From the NCBI GenBank assembly GCA_012934845.2, contig WNNJ02002896.1, positions 1 through 64,000 on the forward strand: DNA of 64,000 bases, read 5' to 3'. Shown piece by piece: positions 47,201-57,719 of the stretch. Source of the DNA: Pomphorhynchus laevis (taxonomy: Eukaryota; Acanthocephala; Palaeacanthocephala; Echinorhynchida; Pomphorhynchidae). The position numbers and the translations under genes were made by a program. The notes below the pieces were generated by a model. It did no database searches. It saw only the letters and a list, made by a program, of their open reading frames with translations, and was not told the DNA's origin. The first letter of the stretch is position 1. Every line of letters starts with the position of its first letter.

Positions 47201-50200
47201 TACCTGGAAGTCCAGGAATGCCAGGATCACCTTGTAAGCCAGGGAGACCCGCGAGGCCAGGTCTACCTGATCTTCCAAGTGACCCTGTCGGTCCATATCC
47301 AATGCTTCCTTTAGTTCCAGCATCACCTTTAGCTCCTGGAGGCCCCATAATTCCTGGAACACCAGGTTCTCCCGATAATCCAGGTAGTCCTAAACGAATT
47401 TAAACGTCTATATATAAATATATAAATCGTTTACCGTCATCGCCTCGTTCGCCTTTCTCGGTATCTCCAGGAGGACCAGCAAGACCACTTGGTCCCATTT
47501 CACCGATATTACCCTTCATTCCTTTATAACCATAATCTCCAATTTGGCCTTTAACTCCTTGAAGTCCAGGCAAGCCTTGTGGACCTCTTATGCCAATTGG
47601 TCCTATATGACCCGTAACGAACTTCTTCGTCGTCATTCCTCTTACCTAAACAATAAACACTTAGATTTATAATCTAAGACAATTATGCTTACATCCTGTC
47701 CGGGCTGTCCAGGTTCACCTTGATCTCCGGCATAACCTTGCTCCCCTTTACTTCCAGGTAAGCCGCTAGTTCCTGCGATACCGATTGGTCCTTCTGGTCC
47801 AGTTTCACCTTTGATTCCGGGCATACCTTGAGCGCCAGACTTACCTCGTTTTCCCTAATTATAAATACAAGATGGTTTAACCAATTATTTCGAAATTTGC
47901 TCAATAACAAATACCGTTTGACCGGCTGAGCCGACATCTCCTTTCTCGCCTTGAGGACCATTCATACCTCGGGATCCCTGAAATTTTACATCAACTAAGA
48001 TAATTATTTGTCATTGTTATACCTGATATCCGGGTGGTCCAGGAACTCCAGGTGGACCTTGATCTCCTTGATCACCTTTAATCGGCTTTGCACCTAACAA
48101 CATTGATTTCCATCAATAAAATTTTCATAAAAACATTTTTAATCTTTTAAAGCGTTAGGTATTTACCTTCTTTATAAAAATATTTTAAAATGATTCCTAA
48201 AAATAGGTTATAAATAAATTACCACTACAAGATAATTTTTTTAATAGAGACTAGATAACTTTGGACCATAACTAAATATTTATATTCTGATATTAATAAT
48301 CAAAATTTTATTTAGATTTTATTAGATAATATTTTAATATAAGATACAAATGTAAAGTAATATTATTACTTATTATAAATAGTATTAATACTTAAATATT
48401 TTTTATTATATTTAATAATTTAAATAACTTAATAATTTAAATAATTTATAATTTAAATAATTTAATAATTAATTATGATATTATGATATTAAGCATGTAA
48501 TATGATAAATTTAGATGTAAGACACGTAATTCGATAAATTTAGATATAAGACACTCAATTTACCTTGCCAAAAAGGGCAGGATATATTTAAATTTTCATA
48601 AATTGTTACGAAACGAATTATTATAAAGATATATTATAATTTTTAATTACAGATTCAACTTTTAAAACATTTTACTAACGGTGAAATCCAACGGATGACT
48701 TAGTATTCAATACTATATGACCTAGTACTCCGTTTTCATACTATTGTAACTTTAGAAATTCACAAATACTGATGATAAATTACATAGAGATGTAATCCCG
48801 GCAAAACATACACTATGAATCTGACACAAAACATGAATTAACAGAAATCGTAACCTGTCAATGTTACCTTGCCCCATTAATTTCCCACTTAACATGTGGT
48901 TCGAGAAAATGTTTTTTATACAAATTACTAGTAATTTGATTAAAATTAGTGAACAATTTTATTAATAAGCAATTGTTATTAATTATTTGTAACTATTTTA
49001 TTAATAATTATATATCTAGTAACTCCAACTGTTTCTAAATCAACATCTGCTTCAAAATAAATGCACGATTGGATCATAGTATCGACATACATTTATTCCA
49101 ATCGAATCTTTCAAGCATACAAAATATATTTATATCTACTTAACACAAAAGGGATTTATTTTTTCTGGTTACTTTAATAAAAGGATCCAAAGATTATATT
49201 TATTGTTAATACTACATCCAAGATTAATAAATAAATTTATTTATTTGAATAAATAAATTATTTATTTAAATAATAATTATTTAAACGCTCACGATGGAAA
49301 CGACGTGAGTGTTTTGGCCACTGCTCAAAAGAGAGAATGCATGAGGAGGTGGGTGAGCTAAAGCATTTTTAGGAGCAACTTTGAATCAGTTTATGCTTGT
49401 ATATTTTTAATATAAAAGCATAAACTTGGAAGAGCCTAAACTTCATGAGATTTATTAAGATTTTATATAAATCTACGTAAATCTACATAAATCTATATAA
49501 ACCTACACTTAAGATTTATATAATATAAATTAATTTATATAAATAAATTTATTTTAAATTATTTTATTTATTCAAGGTGCTAATTTTGCCACATTTGTAT
49601 TATTAATTTTAAAATAAATAATTTATATAAAATGAATAAAATTAAAAAATATTTAATGAAGTAAATCAAGCATTAAAAACATTCAAAAATTTTAATAATC
49701 GATAATCTCACCAGGAAACTGTTGAAATTCCAAAGTTTGATCGTCAAAAAATAATTAAATTAATTAATAAAATCAAAACAATTGTAAAGCCTAGACAATT
49801 GTGGAAACGATCAATTTTTATATATTAACGAAATGTAATTACAAAATTTTTAAAAGAATGAACTACGGAGATGAATATATTGATCCAAGATAAATTAAAC
49901 CCAAAACAAAACAGTATAAAAACTAAAATTTAAAGACTTTGTAAGAATAAAATGGTGTAGGAATTAAAATTTGTAAGTAATCCTTAACGTTAGAAATTTT
50001 TATCTAATTTAATCTAATTTAATTATTGAATTAATATATTTTATATAATTTAATTAATTACTAATGTAAGTAAATATCTCATTTAATTTTATAGAATTAA
50101 ATTGTTAAATTCAATGTGTAAGTGTGAAAATAAAATGACGAAAAAAATATTTAAAAATCATTATTTTTAAATTAATTCAAAGATATATTGAAGATAAAAT

Positions 50201-53200
50201 TAGTGTAATTTATATAGAATTTCAAAAATTTAATCAAAATATATTTTGTAATGTAACATAAGTATACAATATTTTTATATAATATTAATATAATATGAAT
50301 ATTTTATAAAATATACAATATAATATTTTATATTTTTATATTTTTCGTTAAATTTTAATTTTTACATTAAGTTTTCAAAGTATCGTAAATTGACAGATAT
50401 TATCTTAAAGTAAATTAATAGCAAATGTTATAAATTACTTACATCCTGGACCTCCTCTACCTTGAGAACAATCTAAAATATAAATTCGACTATAAAACTT
50501 TTATTGTACAAAATATGAATTTTATTTTTTAATATAATTTCTTAATATCTTTTAAGCGATCTCGGGTTTCTCGCTTTTAAGCTATTAATTGAGTGGACAC
50601 ATTTTCTATCAATAGAAATTAATAATTGCAACTATTATAACTTATTATAATAGTAATAAGTAATTATATAATTATTAATATTATAGTAATTATATAATAT
50701 TACTATTATAATTATATAAGTAATTATAATAGTAATAGTATAATAGTAATTTTAATATTACAACTTATTAAATGATATTTTTAGGGTTTTGATGCTTGAT
50801 TGCTCTCTCATAATCTTTTAAAATGCATCAAATTTACATTTATGACCTGATTTCGAATGTCACTATAATGATTATCCGAGAATCATCTGATTTTTGTTTA
50901 CTATTCATTATTTATTATTTACTATTTATTGTACTATAATTTTATTATTAATTCAATACTATAATATTTAATGTTAATTTTATAATATATAATATTTATT
51001 ATTAATATAGTTAAAGATTAGATTGTCAAATAAAATATTTAATTCTTGATTAAGAAAAAAGTAATCTAAATTGTTATTTTATTTGTTAATAATTATTTTA
51101 TTACATTTTTACATTTATGTGTAGTACAATATACGTAATCACAGTCAACTGATCTGATTTCCATGTTATATAATATTGGATGTGTCAATATATTATCTAT
51201 TTAACACATCACATAGGATTCAATAATCTGTGTACAATTTTAGTGCAAGTTTACAAGTACAATGTTTTCTTTAAACATCTAGGAATGTCTTCTCATTGAT
51301 ATTTAATCCAGATCGATAAATATGTAGATCAGTCAATTCAGTGATAAATTTGAGAATTATACACTGATCTGTACAATATTTCTGTATCTATTACACTCCA
51401 AAAGCTTTCAGGATCAACATACACTCTTTATAAGTGAAATATTTCACCTTTTAAAGTTAAATTGTCTAAAATCTGGATTCAATTTAGCTAATGGCTATTG
51501 AATTAAAATCTTACCATCAATCACTTTGGAAATGACAATTTAGCAAAATCATAGATTATTACATTATCTTGAGACGAAAATAACTAGTATTATTAGGTTT
51601 AGCTATTTCATCATATCTTAACTTGATGAATTAATAATTATTGATAAATAATTATTGGAGCTGGATCAAAGAAAAGTGGATTTTTTGGTATTTCGCTAAC
51701 TTCTGTTAGCATCTTCAGAAAATTTAGAAAATTTTCTAAAGAAAATCATCTTCAGAAAAATTTCTAAAATGCTAACAGAAATTAGCGAAATGTCAAATAA
51801 AAATTTTGCATTTTCTTTGATCCAGCTCCAATAATTATTTATCTATAATGCATCATTATCAACTATTTAAATTTGCACTATTAATTAATATTCAATTATT
51901 TATTAATTATTATAAATATTTATCATTATAAAAATAAATATAATATTTATATCGTATAATAAGGAATATAAGAGCACTTGGATGATTAAAGTTAATTTAA
52001 TCCAAATTTTATCCAAATAGGTTTAATCACCCTAAATCATTCAAATTGTGGCTATTAATTTGCGCTTTTGATGAGCTGTTAAACCTGTTCAGCTATAGTA
52101 AACGAAAAATTAAATTACTTATCACTAATTGACATTGAAATACGATGATTAAGTTTTTATTTATTATAACTAAATTTCATTTATAATATTTGATATATAA
52201 TTATAAATTTATATTTTTATATATAAAATTTAATATTTTATAATAAATCTAATAAAACAACTTAAATAACTATTTAAGTGATGAATATAAATTTGAAATT
52301 GGCTTTCTTATTGGTTTTCAAAATATTAGCTAAAACAAATTCGTTAAAAAAGCCGTGAAAATAAGCGAAAATAAGCAGTCAAGCGGAGTGAAAGCTCAAA
52401 TAAGAGAACCAAAAATGTGCGGAAGCATTGTGTACTATTAATATAAGTGTCATCAGTATATTAAAATACTTATCATTTATCGAGTGTGGTGGCATCATAG
52501 CTAAACCTTGCGGAGAATCTGAACAATATAAATATTAAGTATTAAAATATTTCAACACTGAATTAATTTTTTAATCAAAAATATAACAATCGACATTTAT
52601 AACATTAATTTGATTTGATACTGAATCGATCTACCATTTTAAAGTTCTACTAGTACCTTGTTGCTTAAAGTGTAGTTACATTTTTGTTACATTAACAAGT
52701 GCGATTCAATTTATAAGACTGCAGTTCGAATTACATTTATTACAAATATCATTTAACATAAACAGCATTTTATAAAAATACAGAAAATATAGATAGGACA
52801 CTTTTAAAATTTCAAGAGGTTTTTACTATATTTTGTTAATTAATTATTACTGCAAAACTAAAATGAAATAAAAATTTTACTTTCAAAATTAAAATGCTAA
52901 TGCAATGATAAATTAAGTAAAATGATCGAAAAAATGAAATAAAAAATTTTACTTTCAAAATTAAAATGCTAATGCAATGATAAATTAAGTAAAATGATCA
53001 AGTAAAATTAAGTACACCCTAAAAATAATGTAAAAGTAAAAATAATGTTATTGATAAATTAATGAAAACTAACTGATTAATTAAATAATTAATTTTATTA
53101 TTTATTAATTATTAAATTAATAAATAATAAATATTTCCTATAAAAAATTAAATTAAATTAAGTACACTCTAAAAATAATGTAAAAGTAAAAATAATGTTA

Positions 53201-56200
53201 TTGATAAATTAATGAAAACTAACTGATTAATTAAATAATTAATTTTATTATTTATTAATTATTAAATTAATAAATAATAAATATTTCCTATAAAAAATTA
53301 AATTATAAAATATTAATATTTAATATTAAATAATAAATATTTAATATTAAAAATTAAATCATAAAATATAAATATTTAATATAAAATATAAACTTTATCA
53401 ATTCAATATTATTGATATTGATAATTGTATAATTTATCAATTTTAAATTTATAAAAAAATGAGATTAACTAAATTTATTTAATTTTCATAATTTTTAAAT
53501 TTAATTGATAAATTAAATTTTTGAGATTTTAAACATTTAATAAATTTATAAATTTTAATAATTATAATTAAGATTTAAAAAGTAATGAATTAATATATTT
53601 CACAACAATTATATGAACGAAATATATTAAAATCGAAATTATACTAAATAGATAATAAATTTATTTATTTCAAATAAATTGAAATTATATTAACGGAATA
53701 TTGTTCGAGACTATTATTCCTAATTGTCTCAAAAGTAAAGATTTACCTGAGTCTTTGGGCAAACGATTTCCGGGAGTACCAGGGTATCCAGGTTCGCCAC
53801 GGATACCTTTTGCACCCTTAATAGTGTCACCACGTTCACCTTGTTCACCTCGTTCTCCTTGTCTTCCAGGAGGACCCTAGAAAAAATACCTACAACAAAT
53901 TCTTTATTTTTATTTAATTACCATTAATCCAATTGTTCCGATTTCACCTGGCATTCCTGGTTGTCCTGGATACCCAGATGGACCCTTAAAAATTTAATAT
54001 ATTACAAATTATTTTGTTTCTCTTTTTAGTCAATAGGATATTGCTAATTGTAAAAACGCTACTAACTATTGCATTTAAAAAATCATTTAAAAATCATTTA
54101 ATATAATATTTAATGTAATTAAATATATTATTTAATTATTATACAATTAAATAATTATATATTAAATAATAATCCAATTATTGATTATTACATCCTCTTT
54201 GATTACATCCAGTCAGAACTACATCCACTAGGTTGACTGCCCCATTTATGTAGATATACATTTCTGTATATTACTTTGGTGGGGGATCGTATTCTAACAT
54301 TCTATTAAAAACCTACCCTTTGTGTGTGGTCCGCTAGCCTGATCAATGTTTTTCATACTACTACTTGCAATGAATGTTTTTTTATGTAACTTGATTGCAT
54401 CTGTGAGTTGAAATTCTGCTGGTTATAGCACGGCATTCTCCTCACAGGTATTGTTCCTATTTTTGACACAGCAGGATGCTACTAATCAGCCTGGGCGGCT
54501 CTCATCAGCTGCTGACCCAGACCTACATTTCACGTTTCTACCTTTATTATCTACTTATTCCGTTCACTGGTGCTGATTGGATTCGAACTCAATACGTTGA
54601 ATTACGATACAGACCTCTAAGTTCAAATCCGATCAGCACTAGTGTCCGGAGTAAGCAGATAATAAAGGTCGAACGTGAAATGTGGGTCTGTGTCAGCAGC
54701 TGATAATAAATAAAGAATTATTATTCCTAACATATCATTTCTAAAATATTAATAAGTTCAGAATATAATTTCGCTTTAAGTTAAGCAAGAAACTATATAA
54801 ATCTACATTCATATAGTCTATATTCATACTGGCTAAATATAACAGTTTATGCATTATGGAGAGATGTTTTCTATTCTCATTCCGGTAAATTACAGATAAT
54901 AAATATTAAAATTACAATTACTAAAACGCATTACAAAAAGTACATGTATTTTATTACAAAATATATTTAATTACATTATATTATATCTTATTACATCCTA
55001 TGGATTATTACATTTGTTAGCTTCATATTATGAAGCTAACGGCAACATAATATTATTGAATCAATAAAATTAATTCCATCGATTAAATCAAGTGTAATAA
55101 TTCGATCTGTTAATAAACCTGAAATATTCCTGATAAAATATTAATGTTTTCTGCATACATCCTAATACTAAAATATAACGAAAAATACGAGACACTGCAT
55201 TTATATAAATTTTAAATATTAATATATGATATATTGATATATAAGTCGATATAAAATATTTTGAAATAACATAAAATGTCTTCAGTTCGTACATCACAAT
55301 TGATTAAAAATAATTTCATAATCTACTCTTCAAATATTAATATTTTTAACCAATTAACAATACTAGATATTAAATTATTCTAATCCATCTCATATCGTAA
55401 TATGAGATGATATTTAATATCTTAATGTTCTAACCTATTATTGATTATTTAATTATTCGGGATAGTTGCATTTTGAAATTAAAATTATAAATGCGTGGAT
55501 AATAATTTTTTCATGTAAACACTTCAAATATTGATATTTTTCTAACTTATTATTGTAAGAACTTGATCTTACAATAGAAACGCTAACTCAGCAAAAATTT
55601 CGCGAATAATTACCATTTCTCCTTGTCGGCCAGAATCTCCAAAATCACCTTTAATGCCTATTGACATTTTGTTCATTGCTGCTTGTCCTGCTTCTCCCTG
55701 TAATATTTAAAATAATAAATGTTTTAGAGTTCAATGTTATACCTTTGGACCACGCATTCCAGGCAATCCAGGAGATCCTGGTAATCCATCACTTCCAATC
55801 ATTCCGCGATCACCAGGTGGACCCTTTAAGTATCACTTATTTTAACGATTTACTCTTTTATCTACTTACCATCGATCCATTACATCCTGGTACACCAGAA
55901 ACACCCTCAGGTCCCATTATACCTTTAGGTCCCTATAATTGGTGACAATTGGAAAAGGTTTTATTTGACTTTGAATAAATTCAGTTTAATCTTTATTTAA
56001 AAATGTTATTACAACGTAATAAAGCATTACTTGAATAAAATTAATAGTATTTACATATTTATTATTTAATTAATATAATTTAAGAGAATCTGATGATAGA
56101 AGATTATGCCATAAAATCATGTAAAGAATACAATTTAAAATTTAAACGTTTGCTCCGATTTGATTTTATAAATAAGGTGAATATTAATATAAAATTTATT

Positions 56201-57083
56201 CATAATAAATTCTATAAATTACAAAATGTCACGACGACTTTATATGAATTTCACATGATTATGGCATTCTTATAAAAATATAACCATTTGTATAAAATAC
56301 AACGAATTTAACATGGTGAAACTAAAAGACTTGAAATTTGTTCAATCCAAGATTTATCTACATTTTCAAAAATTAAGCTACATTAACTACATTAATTTAA
56401 CTACATTTTCAAATCGGATTTGCAATGAGATATGCGATATAATATTGAAATTTTTCATTAAACAAACTTTTAAATTAAAACATAAATTGGACGGTTTCAG
56501 AATTTAGCATGTAGCATTACAGTAATTGAGCATTACCTGATGGTTACGGCAGTAACCATCGAAATTTAGTGTTTCTGGAAAATAATTTTCTTATTGGTTC
56601 ATTTAAAATTATGGATAAATAATAACATTTGACTATGATAAACTTTATTTATACCTTGACAATATTATATACAATATCGAAGGTAAAACGAAAATTTAGA
56701 TTTAAATTCTGTCTTTATTTAACTTACATGTCTGCCAGGTGCTCCATCCATTCCCTGATGACCTTGAACTCCCTGATTTAAAAATAAAACAATTAGATTT
56801 TTAAATGTTTAGAAAAAATCGTAACCCTTTCTCCTTTTGCACCGTAATTTCCTCGATCGCCTTTATCACCTTTGATTCCGAAGTCACCCATTCGTCCCGG
56901 TTTACCTTGAATTCCTCTGGGACCAGGTAAACCAGGGTATCCTTTATTTCCAGAATCTCCTCTATCTCCTTTTCCAGGACAACGACAATTTCTTATCGGG
57001 CCACATCCTTTATGAGTGCATTCAGCATTTCTTTTAACTATTGATTTCGGTAAATTATAATTTTCGATAGTCCGTGCAACTTT
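35084..57083 (-). CDS. type IV collagen alpha chain (5' end outside identified exons)
   Basis: Collagen IV forms the network of basement membranes as triple-helical trimers joined through 7S and NC1 ends. Thirty-one exons can be placed by frame and splice sites, 5' to 3': 57083-56826, 56772-56728, 55932-55870, 55823-55743, 55697-55614, 53984-53922, 53876-53747, 50472-50443, 48093-48023, 47977-47915, 47854-47693, 47645-47435, 47389-47204, 47153-47028, 46981-46806, 46760-46560, 46512-46350, 45346-45251, 45195-44981, 44857-44692, 44656-44024, 43971-43748, 43696-43489, 43443-43291, 43227-43111, 41347-41145, 38835-38607, 38557-38329, 38283-38171, 36278-36073, 35485-35084. They total 5,307 nt: one open frame of 1,768 codons plus TGA, the normal size for the family. 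All phases agree. The signal-peptide exon is not seen; the start must lie above 57,083. Most introns are 45-50 nt; eight exceed 1 kb. No head-to-head partner gene is visible in the window. Confidence 0.93.
36279..38170. other. collagen intron, AT-rich
   Basis: No exon found. 37,929-37,990 duplicates the 5' edge of exon 27 and its flanking intron (see finding). The other open frames here are not supported. Confidence 0.6.
38329..41347 (-). CDS. collagen IV exons 26-28, end of Gly-X-Y region
   Basis: These encode uninterrupted or nearly uninterrupted Gly-X-Y, with stretches like [19 protein letters not shown] and [19 protein letters not shown]. Exon 28 ends [11 protein letters not shown] and joins across a 45-nt intron to HSQ of NC1, the canonical boundary of the triple helix and NC1. 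Confidence 0.9.
39785..40885. mobile_element. cluster of four foldback MITE copies
   Basis: Copies at about 39,785-39,940, 39,941-40,124, 40,125-40,475 and 40,690-40,885 share GAATTATTGGAGCTGGATC, the inner arms GCTAACTTCTGTTAGCATC and CTTCAGAAAATT with their complements. The third copy is split by unrelated DNA. The last is the cleanest: arms of CTTCTGTTAGCATCTTCAG pair around a few bases. Confidence 0.85.
40155..40255 (-). mobile_element. short LINE reverse transcriptase fragment inside a MITE
   Basis: The minus strand encodes [15 protein letters not shown] and [13 protein letters not shown], a pattern of the region after the YADD box in LINE reverse transcriptases (LQ.DL..L..W). It is flanked on both sides by parts of a MITE left arm (TGATAATGATCC and TTGATAAATAATTATTA). 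Confidence 0.45.
41348..43110. other. collagen intron with hairpins
   Basis: 42,187-42,219 is a 15-bp perfect hairpin (GATAATCCAGATTTC, loop TCT). 42,239-42,340 is an imperfect foldback whose arms share TTATTCA and GCTTAAATTTA. No coding sequence seen. Confidence 0.65.
43111..45346 (-). CDS. collagen IV exons 18-25, Gly-X-Y region
   Basis: A cluster of eight exons including the largest (exon 21, 633 nt, about 211 residues). Gly-X-Y has short interruptions, for example GMLKSMSG at the exon 20/21 junction, DTSTVVISG in exon 20 and [10 protein letters not shown] in exon 21. The intron between exons 20 and 21 is 35 nt (44,657-44,691). The intron between exons 18 and 19 (45,196-45,250) uses a GC donor (GCAAGT), which is the choice that keeps phase. 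Confidence 0.9.
45540..46200 (-). mobile_element. Penelope-like GIY-YIG endonuclease fragment in collagen intron
   Basis: The minus frame 45,910-45,566 encodes [20 protein letters not shown], then TRVGQHRRY and [19 protein letters not shown]. This is the GIY-YIG nuclease of Penelope-like elements, with the YIG, Arg and Glu positions kept. Upstream pieces ([16 protein letters not shown], then [10 protein letters not shown]) match the C-terminal part of the polyprotein. The reverse transcriptase is absent, so the copy is 5'-truncated. It is in the same strand as the host gene. A short piece (TAAGTCCTAATTTG.TTCCC) occurs at both 45,587 and 45,970. Its relation to the reverse transcriptase at 22,786 is unknown. 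Confidence 0.85.
46350..48093 (-). CDS. collagen IV exons 9-17, Gly-X-Y region
   Basis: Nine exons separated by introns of 45-60 nt. A cysteine-containing interruption lies in exon 15 ([13 protein letters not shown]), which may bend or crosslink the helix. Exon 12 opens with the interruption [12 protein letters not shown]. Exon 9 begins [16 protein letters not shown] after a Cys split across the junction with exon 8. Confidence 0.9.
48094..50442. other. collagen intron, AT-rich
   Basis: A small hairpin at 49,287-49,313 (CGCTCACG/CGTGAGTG) and otherwise AT-rich DNA. No exon or element recognised. Confidence 0.65.
50443..50472 (-). CDS. collagen IV exon 8, 30-nt microexon
   Basis: ATTTTAG acceptor and GTAAGTAA donor flank 30 nt that encode CSQGRGGPG plus split codons giving Asp before and Cys after. 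It keeps phase 1 on both sides. It lies alone in ~5.6 kb of intron sequence and adds two cysteines to an interruption. Confidence 0.8.
50588..51560 (+). repeat. 0.85-kb duplication, copy 2 (collagen intron)
   Basis: Same-orientation copy of 33,553-34,890. Differences are few in the 790-bp core: for example TTTTTAGGG for TTTTTACGG, and the absence of ~17 bases near the end. Between the two matching blocks this copy has a short TAATAG-rich stretch where copy 1 has ~470 bp. Confidence 0.9.
51640..51875. mobile_element. foldback MITE, full copy
   Basis: Left arm TTGATAAATAATTATTGGAG, right arm CTCCAATAATTATTTATC, continuing to ATGCATCATTATCAACTATT, which mirrors the left end seen in the 6,941 copy. 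It gives the best view of the ~60-bp terminal inverted repeats. Confidence 0.85.
52507..52518 (-). other. possible 12-nt collagen microexon
   Basis: On the minus strand TTGTTCAG, then ATTCTCCGCAAG, then GTTTAGCT. Inclusion between exons 7 and 8 would keep phase 1 and insert DSPQ. The total frame works equally well without it, so this is speculative. Confidence 0.2.
52860..53320 (+). repeat. two adjacent tandem duplications
   Basis: A ~62-bp unit (TTTTACTTTCAAAATTAAAA, TGCTAATGCAATGATAAATT) occurs twice from 52,875. A ~150-bp unit starting CTAAAAATAATGTAAAAGTA occurs at about 53,019 and 53,169, almost without change. Both look recent. Confidence 0.9.
53747..56772 (-). CDS. collagen IV exons 2-7, Gly-X-Y region
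   Basis: Short exons (45-130 nt), mostly multiples of nine as in fibrillar-type units (45, 63, 63, 81). Each starts with a Gly codon, phase 0. Exon 7 ends with the interruption [13 protein letters not shown] sequence leading into the cysteine-rich exon 8. Exon 5 carries an interruption NKMSIG after GEAGQAA. Confidence 0.9.
54320..54715. mobile_element. foldback element with tRNA-like B boxes
   Basis: 54,504-54,595 and 54,612-54,704 are inverted copies of each other (ATCAGCTGCTGAC... and ...GTCAGCAGCTGAT). Each arm contains a B-box-like GTTCGAATCC or GTTCAAATCC next to ATCAGCAC. So two SINE ends lie head to head. The left arm continues to the CTGATGAG module at 54,488-54,523. A plus-strand A-box-like block lies at 54,325. 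Confidence 0.65.
54716..55613. other. collagen intron, AT-rich
   Basis: No exon or element recognised; a short hairpin (TCATATCGTAATATGA) lies near 55,390. Confidence 0.6.
55933..56727. other. collagen intron, AT-rich
   Basis: Nothing recognised. Small plus-strand open frames here have AT-driven composition and no similarity I can see. Confidence 0.6.
56826..57083 (-). CDS. collagen IV 7S-region exon
   Basis: It begins [18 protein letters not shown] after a TTTCGATAG acceptor, then [19 protein letters not shown], four cysteines before the first Gly-X-Y, as in the 7S tetramerisation region of collagen IV. GDRGDSG contains an RGD, whose accessibility in the helix is uncertain. As it is preceded by an acceptor and has no signal peptide, at least one exon lies further upstream. 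Confidence 0.9.
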
Positions 57084-57719
57084 CTATCGAAATATAAAAA
57101 TGTGATTAAAAATGGTATAAAATATTTAAGCAAAAATATTAGAAATCTTTTAAAGGTTTAATTAATAATTTTAATAAATTATTAAATAATTAATAAATAT
57201 TAAATTAATAACTTTAATAAATTAATAATTTTAAAATTATAAAGGTATTAATAATTCTAAATAAATAACTTATTAACAAAGTTTTTTAATTAAATACTTT
57301 AAATAATTACTAAATGAGTATTGAATATTTTTTTAATATTTATTGCTTAAAATATTTATTGTTAAATAAATTATTGACTAATTTATAAAAATTGTTAAAA
57401 ATTTATTAAATATTAATTTTAAATATTTTTGATTTCAACAATTATTGGGCAATTGTAAAATTATTCCTCTCTGATAAATTTTATCAATGATAATTAATTT
57501 AAATTATAAAGCAAAAAAGAAACATCATGCATCCCCGAATTTGCATAAAAAACGTTATCTAAATTTCGTTTGCCAAAATACAGCTTAGTTAGTAAATAAT
57601 AATTTATTATTTACTAACTAATTAATTTATTATTTATTATTTACTCTTTTAGTAAATATACAAATATAAAGCTTACATTTCAATTCTTGCAAATTAAATA
57701 CTTATTAGAATCGACAATG
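57084..57719. other. AT-rich, upstream of 7S exon
   Basis: Almost pure AT-rich intron DNA up to the 3' end of the CR1-like LINE. No signal-peptide exon found. Confidence 0.6.

Noticed and set aside
43501-47403. Plus-strand open frames such as those at 43,501-43,716, 46,311-46,544, 46,879-47,157 and 47,218-47,403
   Set aside because: They are antisense to collagen exons. Gly-X-Y coding gives Pro/Ser-rich or Leu/Val/His-rich frames on the other strand and they run into introns.
52300-52520. Longer collagen exon continuing to 52,470 ([11 protein letters not shown])
   Set aside because: The available donor would break the phase required by the next exon; only the 12-nt version fits.
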